From: Stromatinia cepivora
Lineage: Eukaryota > Ascomycota > Leotiomycetes > Helotiales > Sclerotiniaceae
Length of the DNA stretch: 64,000 nt
Direction of reading: 5' to 3'
NCBI GenBank assembly: GCA_014898415.1
Contig: RCTD01000021.1
Span: 930,001 to 994,000, forward strand
Shown: positions 14,697 to 27,389 of the stretch, piece by piece
How the letters are laid out: every line of letters begins with the position of its first letter
How positions within the stretch are numbered: the stretch's first letter is position 1
Notes under the pieces: generated by a model
What the model was told of the DNA's origin: nothing
Database searches by the model: none
Seen by the model: the letters and a program-made list of their open reading frames with translations, nothing else
Position numbers and translations under genes: made by a program

Positions 14697-14960
14697 AATA
14701 AATCTTTATTCAAATCAATAAATAAAAATAAAATATTGATATATAAAAAAATTATACTTTTAATATTAAAGATTAAAAAATTGAATCTGAATATTATTTA
14801 ATATTATTAATTATATATAATATAATACTTTTATATAATTTTATATTATAATTATAATTTTAAAATTATTCATTTTATTATAATCTTTAAATCATTATTT
14901 TCAAATTATAAGATTTATTATTTTCAAATATATAATCTTTAATACTTTTCTTGAAAGTAT
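14697..14960 (+). repeat. Dispersed repeat, copy 2
   Basis: Direct-orientation partner of 3143-3440, about 11.5 kb away. This copy lacks a short ATATAAAAGAATT duplication present in copy 1. Confidence 0.6.
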
Positions 14961-15000
14961 TTCAAATTTATAAAAATGAAATATTTTGAGATTCCTTATT

Positions 15001-15095
15001 TTTCTTATTGTATTATTCTATATAAACCTTATATATTTTTTAGATTAATAAAAATCGAATTATGAAAAGTATTTTAAAATATATATATTAGGATT
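15001..15095 (+). repeat. Direct repeat, heavily RIPped copy
   Basis: Matches 15,320-15,412. Its AATCGAATTATGAAAAGTAT corresponds to AATCGAGTTATGAAAGGTGT in the other copy, differing by transitions. This copy is the more AT-rich of the two. Confidence 0.6.
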
Positions 15096-15319
15096 TTTAA
15101 ATCAATAAGAAATATATTAAACTATAATTTTTGTAAACTTTTTTGATACTTTCGATCTTTTAATATTTTAACAATTGAATATTTTATTATAAAAATATAA
15201 AAATTATATCAATAAAAAACCCTTAATTAATTAAATATAATTTTACTTTTAATGCTATTTTATTAATTCTTTTTAATTATAATATTATTCAATATTATAT
15301 AATATCATTGATCTCCTTC

Positions 15320-15412
15320 AAAAAGTTACTTACTGTACAGACCTTACGTACTTTTTTTCGACCAATAAGAATCGAGTTATGAAAGGTGTTTTAAAATATG
15401 TATGTTAGGATT
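15320..15412 (+). repeat. Direct repeat, lightly RIPped copy beside the Gypsy LTR
   Basis: Partner of 15,001-15,095 about 318 bp downstream. It keeps more G and C (for example TTACTTACTGTACAGACCTT) and lies about 70 bp outside the Gypsy 3' LTR. Confidence 0.6.
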
Positions 15413-15480
15413 AGATTTATATAAATTCAATAATTTCGAAATACAAAAAGTATTTAGATCAAATAAAATCTTGATTATAT

Positions 15481-15770
15481 TGTGAAAGAGGTAGGTCGAG
15501 ATACGTGCATCCCAATAGCACGCTACAAAGGGAAATAGGAATTGGAATTGATCAGATTATATTGTAAAGACTTCAAATAATAAAACTAATAGATTTAAAT
15601 AATAATTTAGATTATATACAAATAGAATATAAAAAAACTAATAGAAAAATAATTGATTTTTATTAAGGAAAAAGGAATAGAATCCTTTTTTTTATTTAAT
15701 TACAAAGAATTATATAATTATATAATTACAAATTAATTATATATTAAATCTTAATATTCTAACTTTCTTA
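15481..15770 (-). repeat. Gypsy 3' LTR, strongly RIPped
   Basis: Aligns over its whole length with 31,937-32,233. Landmarks shared by both are GAATTGGAATTGATCAGATT and AAAACTAATAGATTTA. Most differences are transitions; this copy has more A/T in its 3' half (plus-strand sense). Confidence 0.82.
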
Positions 15771-17258
15771 TATTCTTCCTTTCCCTAAAATATATATTCT
15801 ATTTAATCTTAAAACAATTATAAAAAATAAAAATCAAAAAGATCAAAAAACAATTAGATTAAGAAAAATCAATTAAAATATCAATAGATTAAAACAATAA
15901 ACAATTTTTAAGATCATTTTAAAAAAACAATATATTCTAAATTCTTATTGATTTAAATCTACTTCTATTATTTTTTTATTAAATTCAATAGAAATTTTAA
16001 GTTTTTGAAAAATATCTTTATTATTCTTTTCATTTCCGATTTTCCTTAAATATTTAAATGAATGTTTTACAATAGATTTTGTACTTGTAATAGAATTTTT
16101 TGATGATTTCTGAATACAATTTGAATAATCAATAGAAACTTTTGATATTATAGATCTTTATTTAATATTAAAAAAATGATCCTTTTTTTATTATTAAATT
16201 TTATAGAAAATTTCTTTATTAGAAAACGATTCATCTATTCTCTATTTGATTTATAATCTATATTAAGGATTAAAACAATACTTTATATTCTAAAAGATTC
16301 AATAAAGGATTTTGATAATTAAATTACCTTAATAGATTTAGATAATATTATAAATTGATTTTGAATCGATTTTCGCCTTACAACTTTTTTTTCCTTCTCT
16401 AATTAGTTTCTTTAATATAAATTGAAATTTCCTAATAGAAGATTCTTTTTCAATTAAATTCACAATCTCCTAATTATTAGTATTCTTTTTATTAAAGAAT
16501 TTATTATCTTTGAAATCTTTATCACAAAAGATTTTTTATTATTTTAAAAATATATTATAATCTATATATAATAATCGATCTTTCTATTGTTTTTCTTTAT
16601 TTTGAAATATTTCAAATTGAATAATTAAATTTATTATTATAAGATTATATTATTATTTATATTAAAACTCGAATTTATCATTATTAATATCGAATAATTT
16701 ATTTATTATTTCTTTAACAATATTAAAATCCCGAAATAAATATTCCAAAAAGATTATAGAAAAATCATTTTGTAAAACAAAATTAATATTAAAAAAAAGA
16801 TTAAAGAATATAAAGATTTTCTTTATTAAATTTATTTAATTTAAAAAAGATAATTTGATTTTGAAAAAATCTTCGAAGGTTTTTATAAAAATTATTATTC
16901 TTTATATTCTTTTTGTTCGAAATTATAATTAAATAAAAGATCAATATCAAAATCGATTTATAGAATCCAGAAAAATTAATATATTGCAAAATAGCATTTG
17001 ATCGAATTATAATTATTCAGAATTCAAATTTAATCAAAATTTTCTCATGAAATTGATTCTTTTATTTGATTTTCTAGAAAGTTTCCCTTTTTATTATTTA
17101 ATCAAGATTATATTATAATTGATAAATAAAAAAAACTTTTTTAAAAATTCCTGAATTAAATTATTATTATTATTTAATTTATAAAAAACAAGGATTTGAT
17201 ATTTTTTATAGAAATTTTTAATCGATTCCTTTAATTTAAAAAGATTAATTACAATAAT

Positions 17259-17424
17259 TGTTGGAAATGAGGCCATCATAGGATTAGAATTGAGGTCACG
17301 TGATCACAATGGTGCACAGACCATATTTAGGGATAACCTCAATTCTATTCCTATTAGAATTATAGATCTTTAATTTAATTTATATAGTTAATAATACTAT
17401 TATTTTTTGTATTAAAAGTTAATA
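17259..17424 (+). repeat. Copia 5' LTR
   Basis: 166 bp. Compared with the 3' LTR it differs at dozens of sites, all transitions by eye. Its first half is the better preserved and still contains TCACGTGA at 17,296-17,303; its second half is the more AT-rich. Confidence 0.93.
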
Positions 17425-19440
17425 GATTATAAGATCCGATTATATAGTAGTGATTAGAAAATAAAGCAAATCGAGAAAGGATTAATATAATTAGTAGGGA
17501 TAAAATAGAATAAAAATCAGAGTTTTTATATAATATTATCAAAGTAGAGTTGAAATATGATAATATAATTTATAATTTATAATATTATAGATTAAAGTAA
17601 AGAGTAGTTTGTATAATATTGATATAGAATTATAGTAGAAGTGAAAAATAAGTTTGTATAATTATAAGAAAACATATTATAATATAATTTTATAAATTTT
17701 CTTATTATTTTATTTTTATATTTCTTTATTATTCTAAACTTATTTATTATATATTTTTTAAAATTGTTTTAAAAATCTGAAAACTATTTTCGATATTTAT
17801 CAAACAACAAAAAATCTTTACAATATCAGAATCAAACAATCCTTTGAAATTTGATTAAAATAATTATAAATAATAATGCAAATAAATAAAAATATAATTG
17901 AAAAGGAAAGGATAATTTTATATAATTGATTAAATATTAAACGAATATATATAGATTACAAAGTCCAATATAGTATTTGCTTATGAGATCAATAATCGTA
18001 TATATTATAATATCGAATTGAAATCGGAATATTTAAAGAATAAAGTGAATATATTATTGTATATTTGTATAATATTTAATAATAATAATAAAGCCTTTAT
18101 TAATGAATATTCAATAGTATATATATTTTGGAGATATTTTAAATCGAAATATATCAGAGTTAATATAATTATAATCAATATATATATAATAATGATCCAA
18201 AACTTCAAATTTCAATTCGATATTTATTCCGATATAATTATTATTAAAGTTTGGGATAAATTGAAAGAGTATAAAAGGAAATTAGGGGTTATAAATGAAA
18301 ATTGTTGATTAATATATTAAAATATTGCTTTGTTTTTGGTTTTAATATATAATCTTTTAATCGATTATCAAAAAATAATAGATATATTGGATATCCAAAT
18401 TAGATTTAATATCGATAATAAAATCAAATATTTACAGATTAAGGAATTTTATTTTAAAAATGGATTAAAATGAATACAAATTGTAAAAAGATCTAAATAC
18501 ATTTTTCGATATTAAGAATCAGATTTCGAAACCCTAAATAATATTTGTAATTTATATTAAAAGGAAAATTATTATATATAAGATTATTTGTATTTAATAT
18601 AAATTAATAAATTCTTTTGTAATTATCTTTATTATCAAAAAAAAAAAAGGATTATTGAATCTAAAAAAGATTTATTTTAATAAGAAAGATTAAATATATT
18701 CTATTAATAATATCTTTGAATCAGATTCTGATATTAAGGATATAATAGAGGAAGATTATAATTTGATAAAGGAAATCATTAATAAGATTTTCTTTAATAA
18801 ATGATATATTAATATAAATACCTCTCCATATATATTTAATCAATTTTTATTATTTAAATCAATAGATTTTATTATTAAATAAAGAATAAAAATTGATAAG
18901 GGAATAATATATTATTATTATTGAAGTTTAATAGATATAATATATAAAGATAATTCTAAGATATTATTTTCAAATATATTATATATATTAGGATTAAGAA
19001 TAAACTTGTTATTAGGAAAAAGGATTTGCGAAATAGGGTTATAAAGAGAATTCAATTTTTATTATATATATTTCAAGAAGGACAATAAGAAAATTATCTA
19101 TATTAGAATATAAAATGGAATATATATGGTTTCATATATAATCAAAGGATATAAGGAGATAGTTTTCTATTTGAATATATATCAAAATGATCAAAAAAAA
19201 GGTTTTTTTTTAGAGATAATCGATAATATTAAAGGTACTGATAATAAATTAATATCTAAGGAAAAAGAAAGATATTTATTATAATATTAAAGATTCAATC
19301 ATTTAGATTCAGATAAAATCAAGAATTTATATAAGATATTTAATATAATCAAATCAATAAAGATCCTAATTGAATTAGATATTTATGAAATATATATATT
19401 CATTAAAATAATCAATTATATTCCGAAATAATTGAATTTG

Positions 19441-19575
19441 TATAAATCAAAGAGATTCGAATTTATATATTTCGATATTGCAGGATTATTCCTAAAATCG
19501 ATTCGAGGGAATCATTATTTTATATTGATTATTAATAATTATATAAAAGTAAATTGGATTATATTATTTAAATAA
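19441..19575 (+). pseudogene. Copia integrase core remnant
   Basis: Open for 44 codons: F-I-Y-F-D-I-A-G-L-F then K-S-I-R-G-N-H-Y-F-I-L-I-I-N-N-Y. This matches the Copia integrase block D-x-x-G-P-F...S-x-x-G-x-x-Y-x-x-x-x-x-D-D-x-T/S in spacing. The second Asp of that block is Asn (N-N-Y). Confidence 0.78.
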
Positions 19576-21119
19576 AAAAACGATATAATTTAAATATTGA
19601 AAACTTGGAAAAAGGAGATAGAATTGGTTATTAAAGAAAAGATTATTATAATTAGGATTAATAATATATTAGAACTTTTATAAACTATTCATAAATAATC
19701 ATTAAGTATACAATCCGAAATTACAATAATTATCTTTTTATATCAAAATGAATTTACAAAACAGAATATAAGGATTGCAAAAATAAATATAAAAGCAATA
19801 TTAAAAAAAACTAGATTATTATTAGAATTTTGAAATGAAGTTGTAGAATATAATATTTATATCAGGAATTATATTAATATTGATCTTGATATAAATAAAA
19901 TAGATTGATCTTTTATAAAAGTTTTTATAAATATAATATTAAATATAAAAATATACAAAATTTAAAAGAACAAATATTATATTTATATCAATCCTAAAAT
20001 TATTCTAAAAAAATAAAGATACAATAAGTTGTAGAATATTTCGAAAATTAGTATATTCCTAAAATACTCAAAGATTATAAACAAATATATCAAAGTATAT
20101 TTTCTAAAGTTAAATTATATATTTCGATTAAATAAAATAATCATAAATGAATCTTATCGAAAAAAAGATTTGGATTTTAAATTAAGAAATTGTAAATCAA
20201 ATCTATAAGGAATAAAGAATGTAAAGTTAGATCAAAGACCTTGTAGTAGATTAATAACAAACAAAATATTTTCTTTATCTTCAATACCAAATACGATATC
20301 TATATTATCTTTATTTCAGATGTTCTTTTTAGTAGATATTATATCGAGTTCAATAATTATACTAAATATTTCAATTGTTAAATTAAAATTAAATAAATTA
20401 GATATATTAATATCAATATATAATAAAAAATGAAAATAGTAATATCCAAAAGACAAATCAAGAATCTTCTTCCAAGAATACTTTAAATATCGAATCTATC
20501 ATTCCAGAAATTCCAATCCAAAAGTTAACTTTTGTAAACCTTGAATCTATATTAAAAACAAAATTTAAGACTATTTTAAATTTTATTGATAAATTCATTT
20601 CAATAAAATTAGAAAACGAAATAAATCCATAATCATCTAAAATTGAACAAAAAAATATAATAGATCTTAAAAACGAACCTTCAAAATATTTAATATGAAA
20701 ATAGAAAAAAAATATAAAACAAAATCTTAAAGGAGAATAGAAAAACAAAATTATAAAAATATTGATTATAATATTTATATAAATCAAAACTCAAAAAAGT
20801 ATAGAATATATTATAATTACAATCCCAATCATTTACAAAATAGATCTTTATATCAAAAACAAAATCGTTTCAGATTTTATAATTTTATTGATAAATACAA
20901 ATAATACAAAAAATGTAATATATCTAATCAAAGAAATTCTAAGAATCAAAATATCAAGAACTTATAAAGAAACAATATTGGATCAAAAATACTTTAAAAA
21001 ATAAAAGAAAACTATTTAAAAGGAAATCATATCTTTAATTCAAAATAATATTTAGAAAGAATATATACTCTTTAAAAAAAATAATCTGATTTCGATGAAA
21101 TAGATATTTATAGTTAAAA

Positions 21120-21520
21120 TCAAGGATAACAAAATAGAATGATTCAAAGCAAGATTAATAATTCGAAGATTTAATCAAATATTAGAAAAAGATTATAACG
21201 AAATGTTTGTATCAATAATAAGGCTAAATACATTTAGATTATTCCTAATTATTATTATAAAGGAAAATTTGGAATACTTATATTTCGATATCAAAAACGC
21301 TTTTATTGAATTATATTTAAAGAAAGAAATCTACCTTAAACCATTCCAAAGTATCAAAATTGAAAAGAATTAAAATTTACTATTGAAGAAAAAACTTTTA
21401 AACATAAATTTTATATAAAGTTTAGTAAATTTATATTTATATATATCCAAAAACTATAATATAATATTACTAGTATATATCGACGATATCGTTATTGTAT
21501 TATATATATCATTACAAATC
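21120..21520 (+). pseudogene. Copia reverse transcriptase remnant
   Basis: Plus-strand reading shows K-A-R-L-I-I-R-R-F-N-Q, then R-L-N-T-F-R-L-F-L, then Y-F-D-I-K-N-A-F-I-E (catalytic first Asp kept), and after a stop-rich gap L-V-Y-I-D-D-I-V-I-V near 21,470-21,500, the intact Copia YxDD box. Blocks are in family order with normal spacing. Frameshifts and stops between them preclude function. Confidence 0.82.
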
Positions 21521-21989
21521 ATTTGATTCGATAAAAAACTATCAGCCCATTTTAATATCAAAAATCTAAAGGAGATTAATAAAATTCTAAATATTAAAAT
21601 CATTCGTAATAGAAAAATATATACATTAATTATAAATCAAAAAGAATATCTCAATATTATACTAACCAAATATAATATTATATATAAATAACATCAAATC
21701 AAGAAACTATTAATAATAGATTATATCCATCTTCGATCAATAATCAATAACAATGAATTAATAGATATAAACAAATATCAATAACGAATAGGAAATATAA
21801 TCCATCCAATAATATATACTCGATCAAATATAACATTCTCAATTAAAAGACTTTCACAATTTATAACAAAACCAACAAAACATTATATTATAACTTTAAA
21901 GAATCTAATACAATATTTACAATTAACAATCAAACAAAAATTATAGTTCAAATCAAAAGAAATATAATCTGATATTTACAAAGAATACA

Positions 21990-22200
21990 ATATATCTAAT
22001 AATATAATAAAGATATATATAAATATAGATTAAACTAATAACAAATATAACCAGAAAAATATTTCAAAGGAAGTTGTAATATTTTATAAAGGTTTTATAT
22101 TGTGGATTAATAAAAAACAAATATTTATAATTATTTTTAATATAAAATCAGAATATATTATAATAATAATATTTATTAAACAAAGAAAATAAGTTATATA
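21990..22200 (+). pseudogene. Copia RNase H remnant
   Basis: After the RT remnant, a reading with N-Q-K-N-I-S-K-E-V-V-I-F-Y, then I-L-W-I-N-K-K-Q and N-I-K-S-E-Y-I-I matches the Copia RNase H blocks (R-R-S-T-S-G-Y-V, W-x-S-K-K-Q, S-T-x-E-A-E-Y). Many Ser, Thr, Gly and Ala positions are changed to Ile, Asn or Lys, as C-to-T and G-to-A changes would make. Confidence 0.65.
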
Positions 22201-22518
22201 AATATTTAAAGATCTATTCAGATCAAATTATATTGAAAAGAACAGAAATATAATTCAAATATTTAATAACAATCAAAATATTTTAGTTTTAATTAAAAAT
22301 CTATATTTATATAAATAATCCAAATATATAAATATCAATTATTATTTTATTAAGGATTTAATAGAAAAGAAGAAAATTATTATTAATTATATTAATATAT
22401 ATAATATAATTATTAACGGAATAATGAAGCCTTATATAAAAATTGCTTTCGAAAAGTTCAAGAAAATATTAGGATTAATAATCTAAAAGAATTGAATAGG
22501 ATATCCTTAATAAAGGAG

Positions 22519-22684
22519 TATTAGAAATAAAGTTATTATAGAATTAAAATTAAAATTATATGATTATAATAATATATAGACCATATTTGGGGATAACCTT
22601 AATTCTATTTTTATTAGAATTATAGATCCTTAATTCAATCTATATAATCAATAATACTACTACTTCCTGCACCAAAAGTTAACA
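22519..22684 (+). repeat. Copia 3' LTR
   Basis: 166 bp. Its first half is almost entirely converted to A/T, while its second half keeps C residues lost from the 5' LTR (for example CTACTTCCTGCACC). It ends AACA immediately before the ATAAT target duplication. Confidence 0.93.
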
Positions 22685-25629
22685 ATAATCATCTTTTTTG
22701 AAACTTTTTCTTATTTACTTTTAAAAACTAAATAAAAAAGATCAAAGAAAGAATAACAAAAATTAAACTTTTTATTATAATTAGGAAAACGCAATATAAA
22801 TAAGAGTATTAATACAAAACGGAACTTTTTATTCTCCTGAATATAAATAATAATATATTACAATACAGGATTGTATTTCAAAAGGAATTGAATGATCAAC
22901 AATTCGAGAGTAAATCTTCTTTAAAGATTTTATAGAAATACTATTCATAAATAACAAGAATATTTTCACAAATATTTTGTAAATCGAATTTATCTTCTTG
23001 TTCAAAGATATATTAAAACAAAAGGATATATAAGGTAAATTAATTTTTAAAGGATTCTTTATTTAATGATCTTAATAAAAGAAGATTATTTTTGAAAACT
23101 TTATTAAAATTAAAAGAATAAAAGTTTTTTATTAAATCAAATCGATTAAAATTGAGGGTTTGTTTTAATTGTTTTAGAATCAAAGATTAATATAAACAGA
23201 ATTAAAAATAAAATCTTTTTATCAATTTTATTTTGTTAATATATTTTCGATTCCTAATAATAATAATCAATTTGTTTTATAATTCTTTAACCAAGATATA
23301 CTTCGATTTTAAATTGAGAAACTTCACTAAAATATATAAATAATATATATATAGAATATCCACAATAATTTGTTTTTCTAATGATATAACAATTTTCTAT
23401 TCTATTTAATCAATAATATATCCATCATCTATTAAAGAATACTATCCCTTTTCAAATTAATAATTTAAATCACAAAAATAACTTTTTAGCTCTTATAAAG
23501 AATTTAAGATTATTTTAAAATTATTAAAGATTAAATCATTATTATTTGAAATAAACTTTGTATTATAATCAATTATATAATGATAAAATATAAATCTATT
23601 TAAAATAAATAAATAAAAAAGAGTTTTTTTGGAAAAATCAAAATAATAAATTTTTTATTTTTTTTATCGATATTTGCAATTATAAACTCTGAAATTGATA
23701 TAATCGTTTAAGAATAAAGAAGTTAATATATACAAAGAGTATCTAATATAACAATTACTTTCAATTATTCTTTAATATTAGATTCCTTTTCATTATTATC
23801 ATTATTGAGGGATATTAAAATAATTTTTGTAATAATTATCTTATAAATAGATTTATTCCTTTATTAAATTTCAAAAGAGTTTTCGTTTTTATAATATTCT
23901 TTCAAAAATCCGAAATTATCGAAAATAAATCTATAAATTTTAAGGATAGAATTCTATATAAAATTGTAAAGAAGAAATATTCAATCTTTTTTATTCTTTA
24001 TATTAACTTTTATAATAAATCTATATATAATACAGAAATCTATAGAATTATACTTTTTGATTCTTTTATCTTTCTTTTATATAAGATATTCGATTATATA
24101 TTTATTCAGAAATTTTACAAAGATTTAAAGATTGAAATAAAAGATATAATAAATTATATTTATTTTTATTGAAATATTATTTAGATTTATATTCTTTGAT
24201 TAAAAACAAATAAAAGTTTTTCCTTAAACAATTATCCAAATTCTTTCGAGATTTTTAAGATTTTCTTTAATTTTATCATAGTATTATTCGGTGAATTAAA
24301 TTATATTATTATTTTTAACAAAATAAACAATTTTAAAAAGATCAATTGCTTTATAAAACTTTTGATCTTCAATTTGATTTTTTATTTTATTTATAAAATC
24401 TTTAACAAAATCAATAATATTTATAAAATAATTAAATTATTATTCAAAAACATTATATTTCTTTTTAATTTTAAGAATTTCAATAAATACAAATTCTTTG
24501 ATTTCGTTATTAAAAAAATGATTCTTGTATTAAATAAAAAAAGGATATTATTATTAATAAAATGGAAAACTATAATTTAACTGGATTTTTTTCTAAATAT
24601 TATATCAAAATTTAAATAAAAATTTATATAAATAATAAAATGAATATAAGCAAAAAATTGATAATCTTAAATCAAATTATTAAAAAGATCAGATTTAAAA
24701 GGAAAATATTAAATTATTCAAATACTATTCAAGAATTGTTTATAAATTGTTCAAAAACGAAATCGATAATATAATAAAAAAAATTTTCAAAAAAAATTCA
24801 AACATTTTTCCTTTTTCAAAGATTATTAAACTTTCCTTATCAAATTTCTTAATTAATGATCAGAAATTTATAATAATAATTCCTTTTCGATTTATTATAT
24901 TTATTTTTTTTCTTTTAGTTCTATATTATTTTATAATTGAACAAAGAATAATCCTTAATTATTTGTTATCTTTTATTTAGAAAATTATGAATATTTAAAA
25001 ACTTAATTCTTTTGATCTATTTATTCATACAAATCTTTAAAATCATTATTTATAAAAAAATCTGAATACAAAATATATTTTTTGAAATAGATATTTATAT
25101 AGATTCCATCAAATAAAGTATTATTTATTTCTTCAAAAATATATATAAAAAGATCCTTCAACTTTTTTGTCATTTCATAAAATCTGTATTATTTAAAAAC
25201 AAATTTTATATTATAAAATATATCAATTCTTAATCAAAAATCATAATATAGAATTATATTTCTAATTTGAATATTCTTATTCAATATTTTGTAATCAAAA
25301 TTGTATCAAAATTTACTATCTTTTTTGTAATATTATTTACAAAGAATTACTTCTTTAATATCTTTATTTAATATTTTTAATTATTATATTCTAATAATCA
25401 ATAAATCTTCCCGAATTTATATACTTTTCAATCAAGGATTCTTCAAATTATATATATAATTTCAAAAAGCAATATAGCTTTTCATTTATAAATTAATTCA
25501 AATATATTTTATTTATCGATTTATAAATTAAAATACAATCAACGAATAATACAATTTCTAATCATTTAGATTATCTATATCCTTTTTATAATAAACAGGA
25601 AAATACTTCTATAATAAAATAATGATTTC

Positions 25630-25985
25630 TTTCTATTATTCCATTAATTTATAGATAATAAATTAATATTTTGATTTTATCGATTTCATACTTCTTATAA
25701 TAAACAAATACAATACTTTTATTCTTAAACTCTTTATTTATAATGATTTCTTTAAAAAAATCTTAATAATAAACAATTTTATAAAAGAATTTGATAACTA
25801 TTTCCAAAATAATATTCTATAAAGCTTTAGTTTCTATTTAATTATTCAAATCTTTTTATAAAATAATAAAATATTTAAATCTATTATTATTAAGTATTTT
25901 TATAATATCCATATCAATTTTATATCAAATATCTAAAATTTAAATAATAATCATTGATTTATTTATTTGTTTTAATAATCCGAAT
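25630..25985 (-). pseudogene. Gypsy integrase core remnant
   Basis: Downstream of the RNase H remnant on the minus strand. The reading includes D-I-K-L-I-W followed by a block corresponding to the V-x-A-R-D-x-L-S-x-W-x-E-A segment and an L-S-N-S-F-I-K-L-F-I stretch, in the order found in rve-type integrases. Many stops. Its position after RNase H is what identifies the outer element as Gypsy rather than Copia. Confidence 0.6.
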
Positions 25986-26459
25986 TAATAAATAAACAAA
26001 AAATCATTTAATTTTTTATATTCTTATATATTCTATTTTATCAATAACAATTATGTATTTTAATATATAATGATTTTAAATCTTTGTAATCTAATTCTTT
26101 ATATATTCAAATTATAATTTTTGTTTTTTGAATTAGATTATTATTTATTATTATATAAACAAAAAACAATTTATTTTCCTAGATTCTAAATAAACAGCAA
26201 TCCTTTATATAAAAATTGAAAATTTCTTTTTTGAAAATTTACTAATCTTTTATTAATATATTTTTAAATCTTTATAATATAATAATATATTAAATAATCA
26301 TTTGTATCGTTTTATTTCTGTTTTCCAAAATTTAAGATAATCTTAAAATTTTAGAATCATTTATATTTATCATTAGATTTATTTATAACAAATTCAGATT
26401 TATAATAATCGAATCATCAATATCTTTTTTATATTCTTTATTAATATTATTCGAAACAA

Positions 26460-26860
26460 TTTGTAATCATTGTAATAAAGTATTTGTAATAATGTTTTTG
26501 TTTCCAGAAATATATTTAATATTAAAATCAAAGAATTTGATCCAAATAATCTATTTTATAATTAAAATATTAAATAGATCTATAATTGTTTTATTTAATT
26601 GAATTATAAATATATTTATATTAATTTCTAAAAAGAAATGAATATTATAAAAATCCTTTTTATATTTTTATAGAACTTTAAATATTCCTTTATATTCTTT
26701 TTTAGTAGTATTATGATTCTGTTCAATATAATTCTATATACTATTTTTATATTTAATAATAATACAAAATTTATCATTATATATTTAATCTAGAATAACT
26801 TTCTATTCTATCAAATTAATATCGACAATAAATACAATAATTCTGGCTTTAAATAAGTAA
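26460..26860 (-). pseudogene. Gypsy RNase H remnant
   Basis: Minus-strand reading retains a T-T-K-K-E-Y-K-G-I-F segment, then F-F-L-E-I-N-I-N, I-I-Q-L-N-K and, near 26,520, F-D-F-N-I-K-Y-I-S-G. This matches the usual Gypsy RNase H order (K-x-E block, D-x-N block, Q-L-N block, F-D-F and P-G-x-x-N block). Several stops interrupt it. Confidence 0.72.
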
Positions 26861-26871
26861 ATCAACAAAAG

Positions 26872-27140
26872 AAAAATTAAAATTAAAATTAAAATTAAAA
26901 TTAAAATTAAAATTAAAATTAAAATTAAAATTAAAATTAAAATTAAAATTAAAATTAAAATTAAAATTAAATTAAAATTAAAATTAAAATTAAAATTAAA
27001 ATTAAAATTAAAATTAAAATTAAAATTAAAATTAAAATTAAATTAAAATTAAAATTAAAATTAAAATTAAAATTAAATTAAAATTAAAATTAAAATTAAA
27101 ATTAAAATTAAAATTAAAATTAAAATTAAAATTAAAATTA
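26872..27140. repeat. (AAAATT)n hexanucleotide array inside Gypsy pol
   Basis: About 44 near-perfect AAAATT units with three 5-bp units (AAATT) near 26,970, 27,040 and 27,075. On the minus strand it reads as repeated Leu-Lys and falls exactly between the RT connection segment (27,150-27,400) and the RNase H remnant, so it probably grew by slippage from a Leu-Lys codon pair in the decayed gene. Confidence 0.96.
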
Positions 27141-27389
27141 ATTTATCCCTCAATAAAATCATTATAACCCCATAATTAATAATCCAAATAAATTTTATAT
27201 TTTTCTTTAATAATATATAAAAAGGTTTTATAATAATAACGAAATTCTTTATCCAAAATCAATAAAAGATATATATTTTAAGGAATATTTTAACTTTATA
27301 ATTATTCGAATAAAATATTTTGTATATTCAATATATTCTATTATAATATTTAAATTTTTTAAATACTCGATAATGAACTTCTTTAATCC

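Larger units (their letters stand above)
17259..22684 (+). mobile_element. Ty1/Copia LTR retrotransposon, RIP-degraded, nested in the Gypsy element
   Basis: Two LTRs of exactly 166 bp (17,259-17,424 and 22,519-22,684) start TGTTGGAA, or its RIP form TATTAGAA, and end CA or TA. The same 5 bp, ATAAT, flanks both outer ends (17,254-17,258 and 22,685-22,689): a perfect target-site duplication. The 5,426-bp length is normal for Copia. Integrase, reverse transcriptase and RNase H remnants follow on the plus strand in Copia order (integrase first). A purine-rich AAAGGAG precedes the 3' LTR. The sequence right after the 5' LTR (GATTATAAGATCC) could be a mutated initiator-Met half-tRNA primer site; that is inference. 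Confidence 0.93.

Noticed and set aside
17296..17303. E-box TCACGTGA in the Copia 5' LTR as a target of the nearby bHLH factor
   Set aside because: A single palindromic hexamer is expected by chance and the other LTR has lost it; nothing links it to the gene 20 kb away.
18018..18308. 96-codon open frame inside the Copia element
   Set aside because: Possibly part of a decayed gag, but I could not match any gag block, and an overlapping minus-strand frame of similar length shows such frames occur by chance here.
20458..20787. 109-codon minus-strand frame inside the Copia element
   Set aside because: The Copia coding sense is plus. This frame is antisense to the segment just before the RT remnant and has no family signal.
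24362..24980. Two Lys/Phe/Ile-rich plus-strand frames
   Set aside because: They lie in the Gypsy interior, whose coding strand is minus, and have only AT-driven composition.
26872..27140. (TTAAAA)n as an interstitial telomere tract (TTAGGG)n converted by RIP
   Set aside because: G-to-A change would turn TTAGGG into TTAAAA, but the array lies in register between the RT and RNase H remnants of the Gypsy element, so it arose inside pol. Uniform conversion of CCC would also be unlike RIP.
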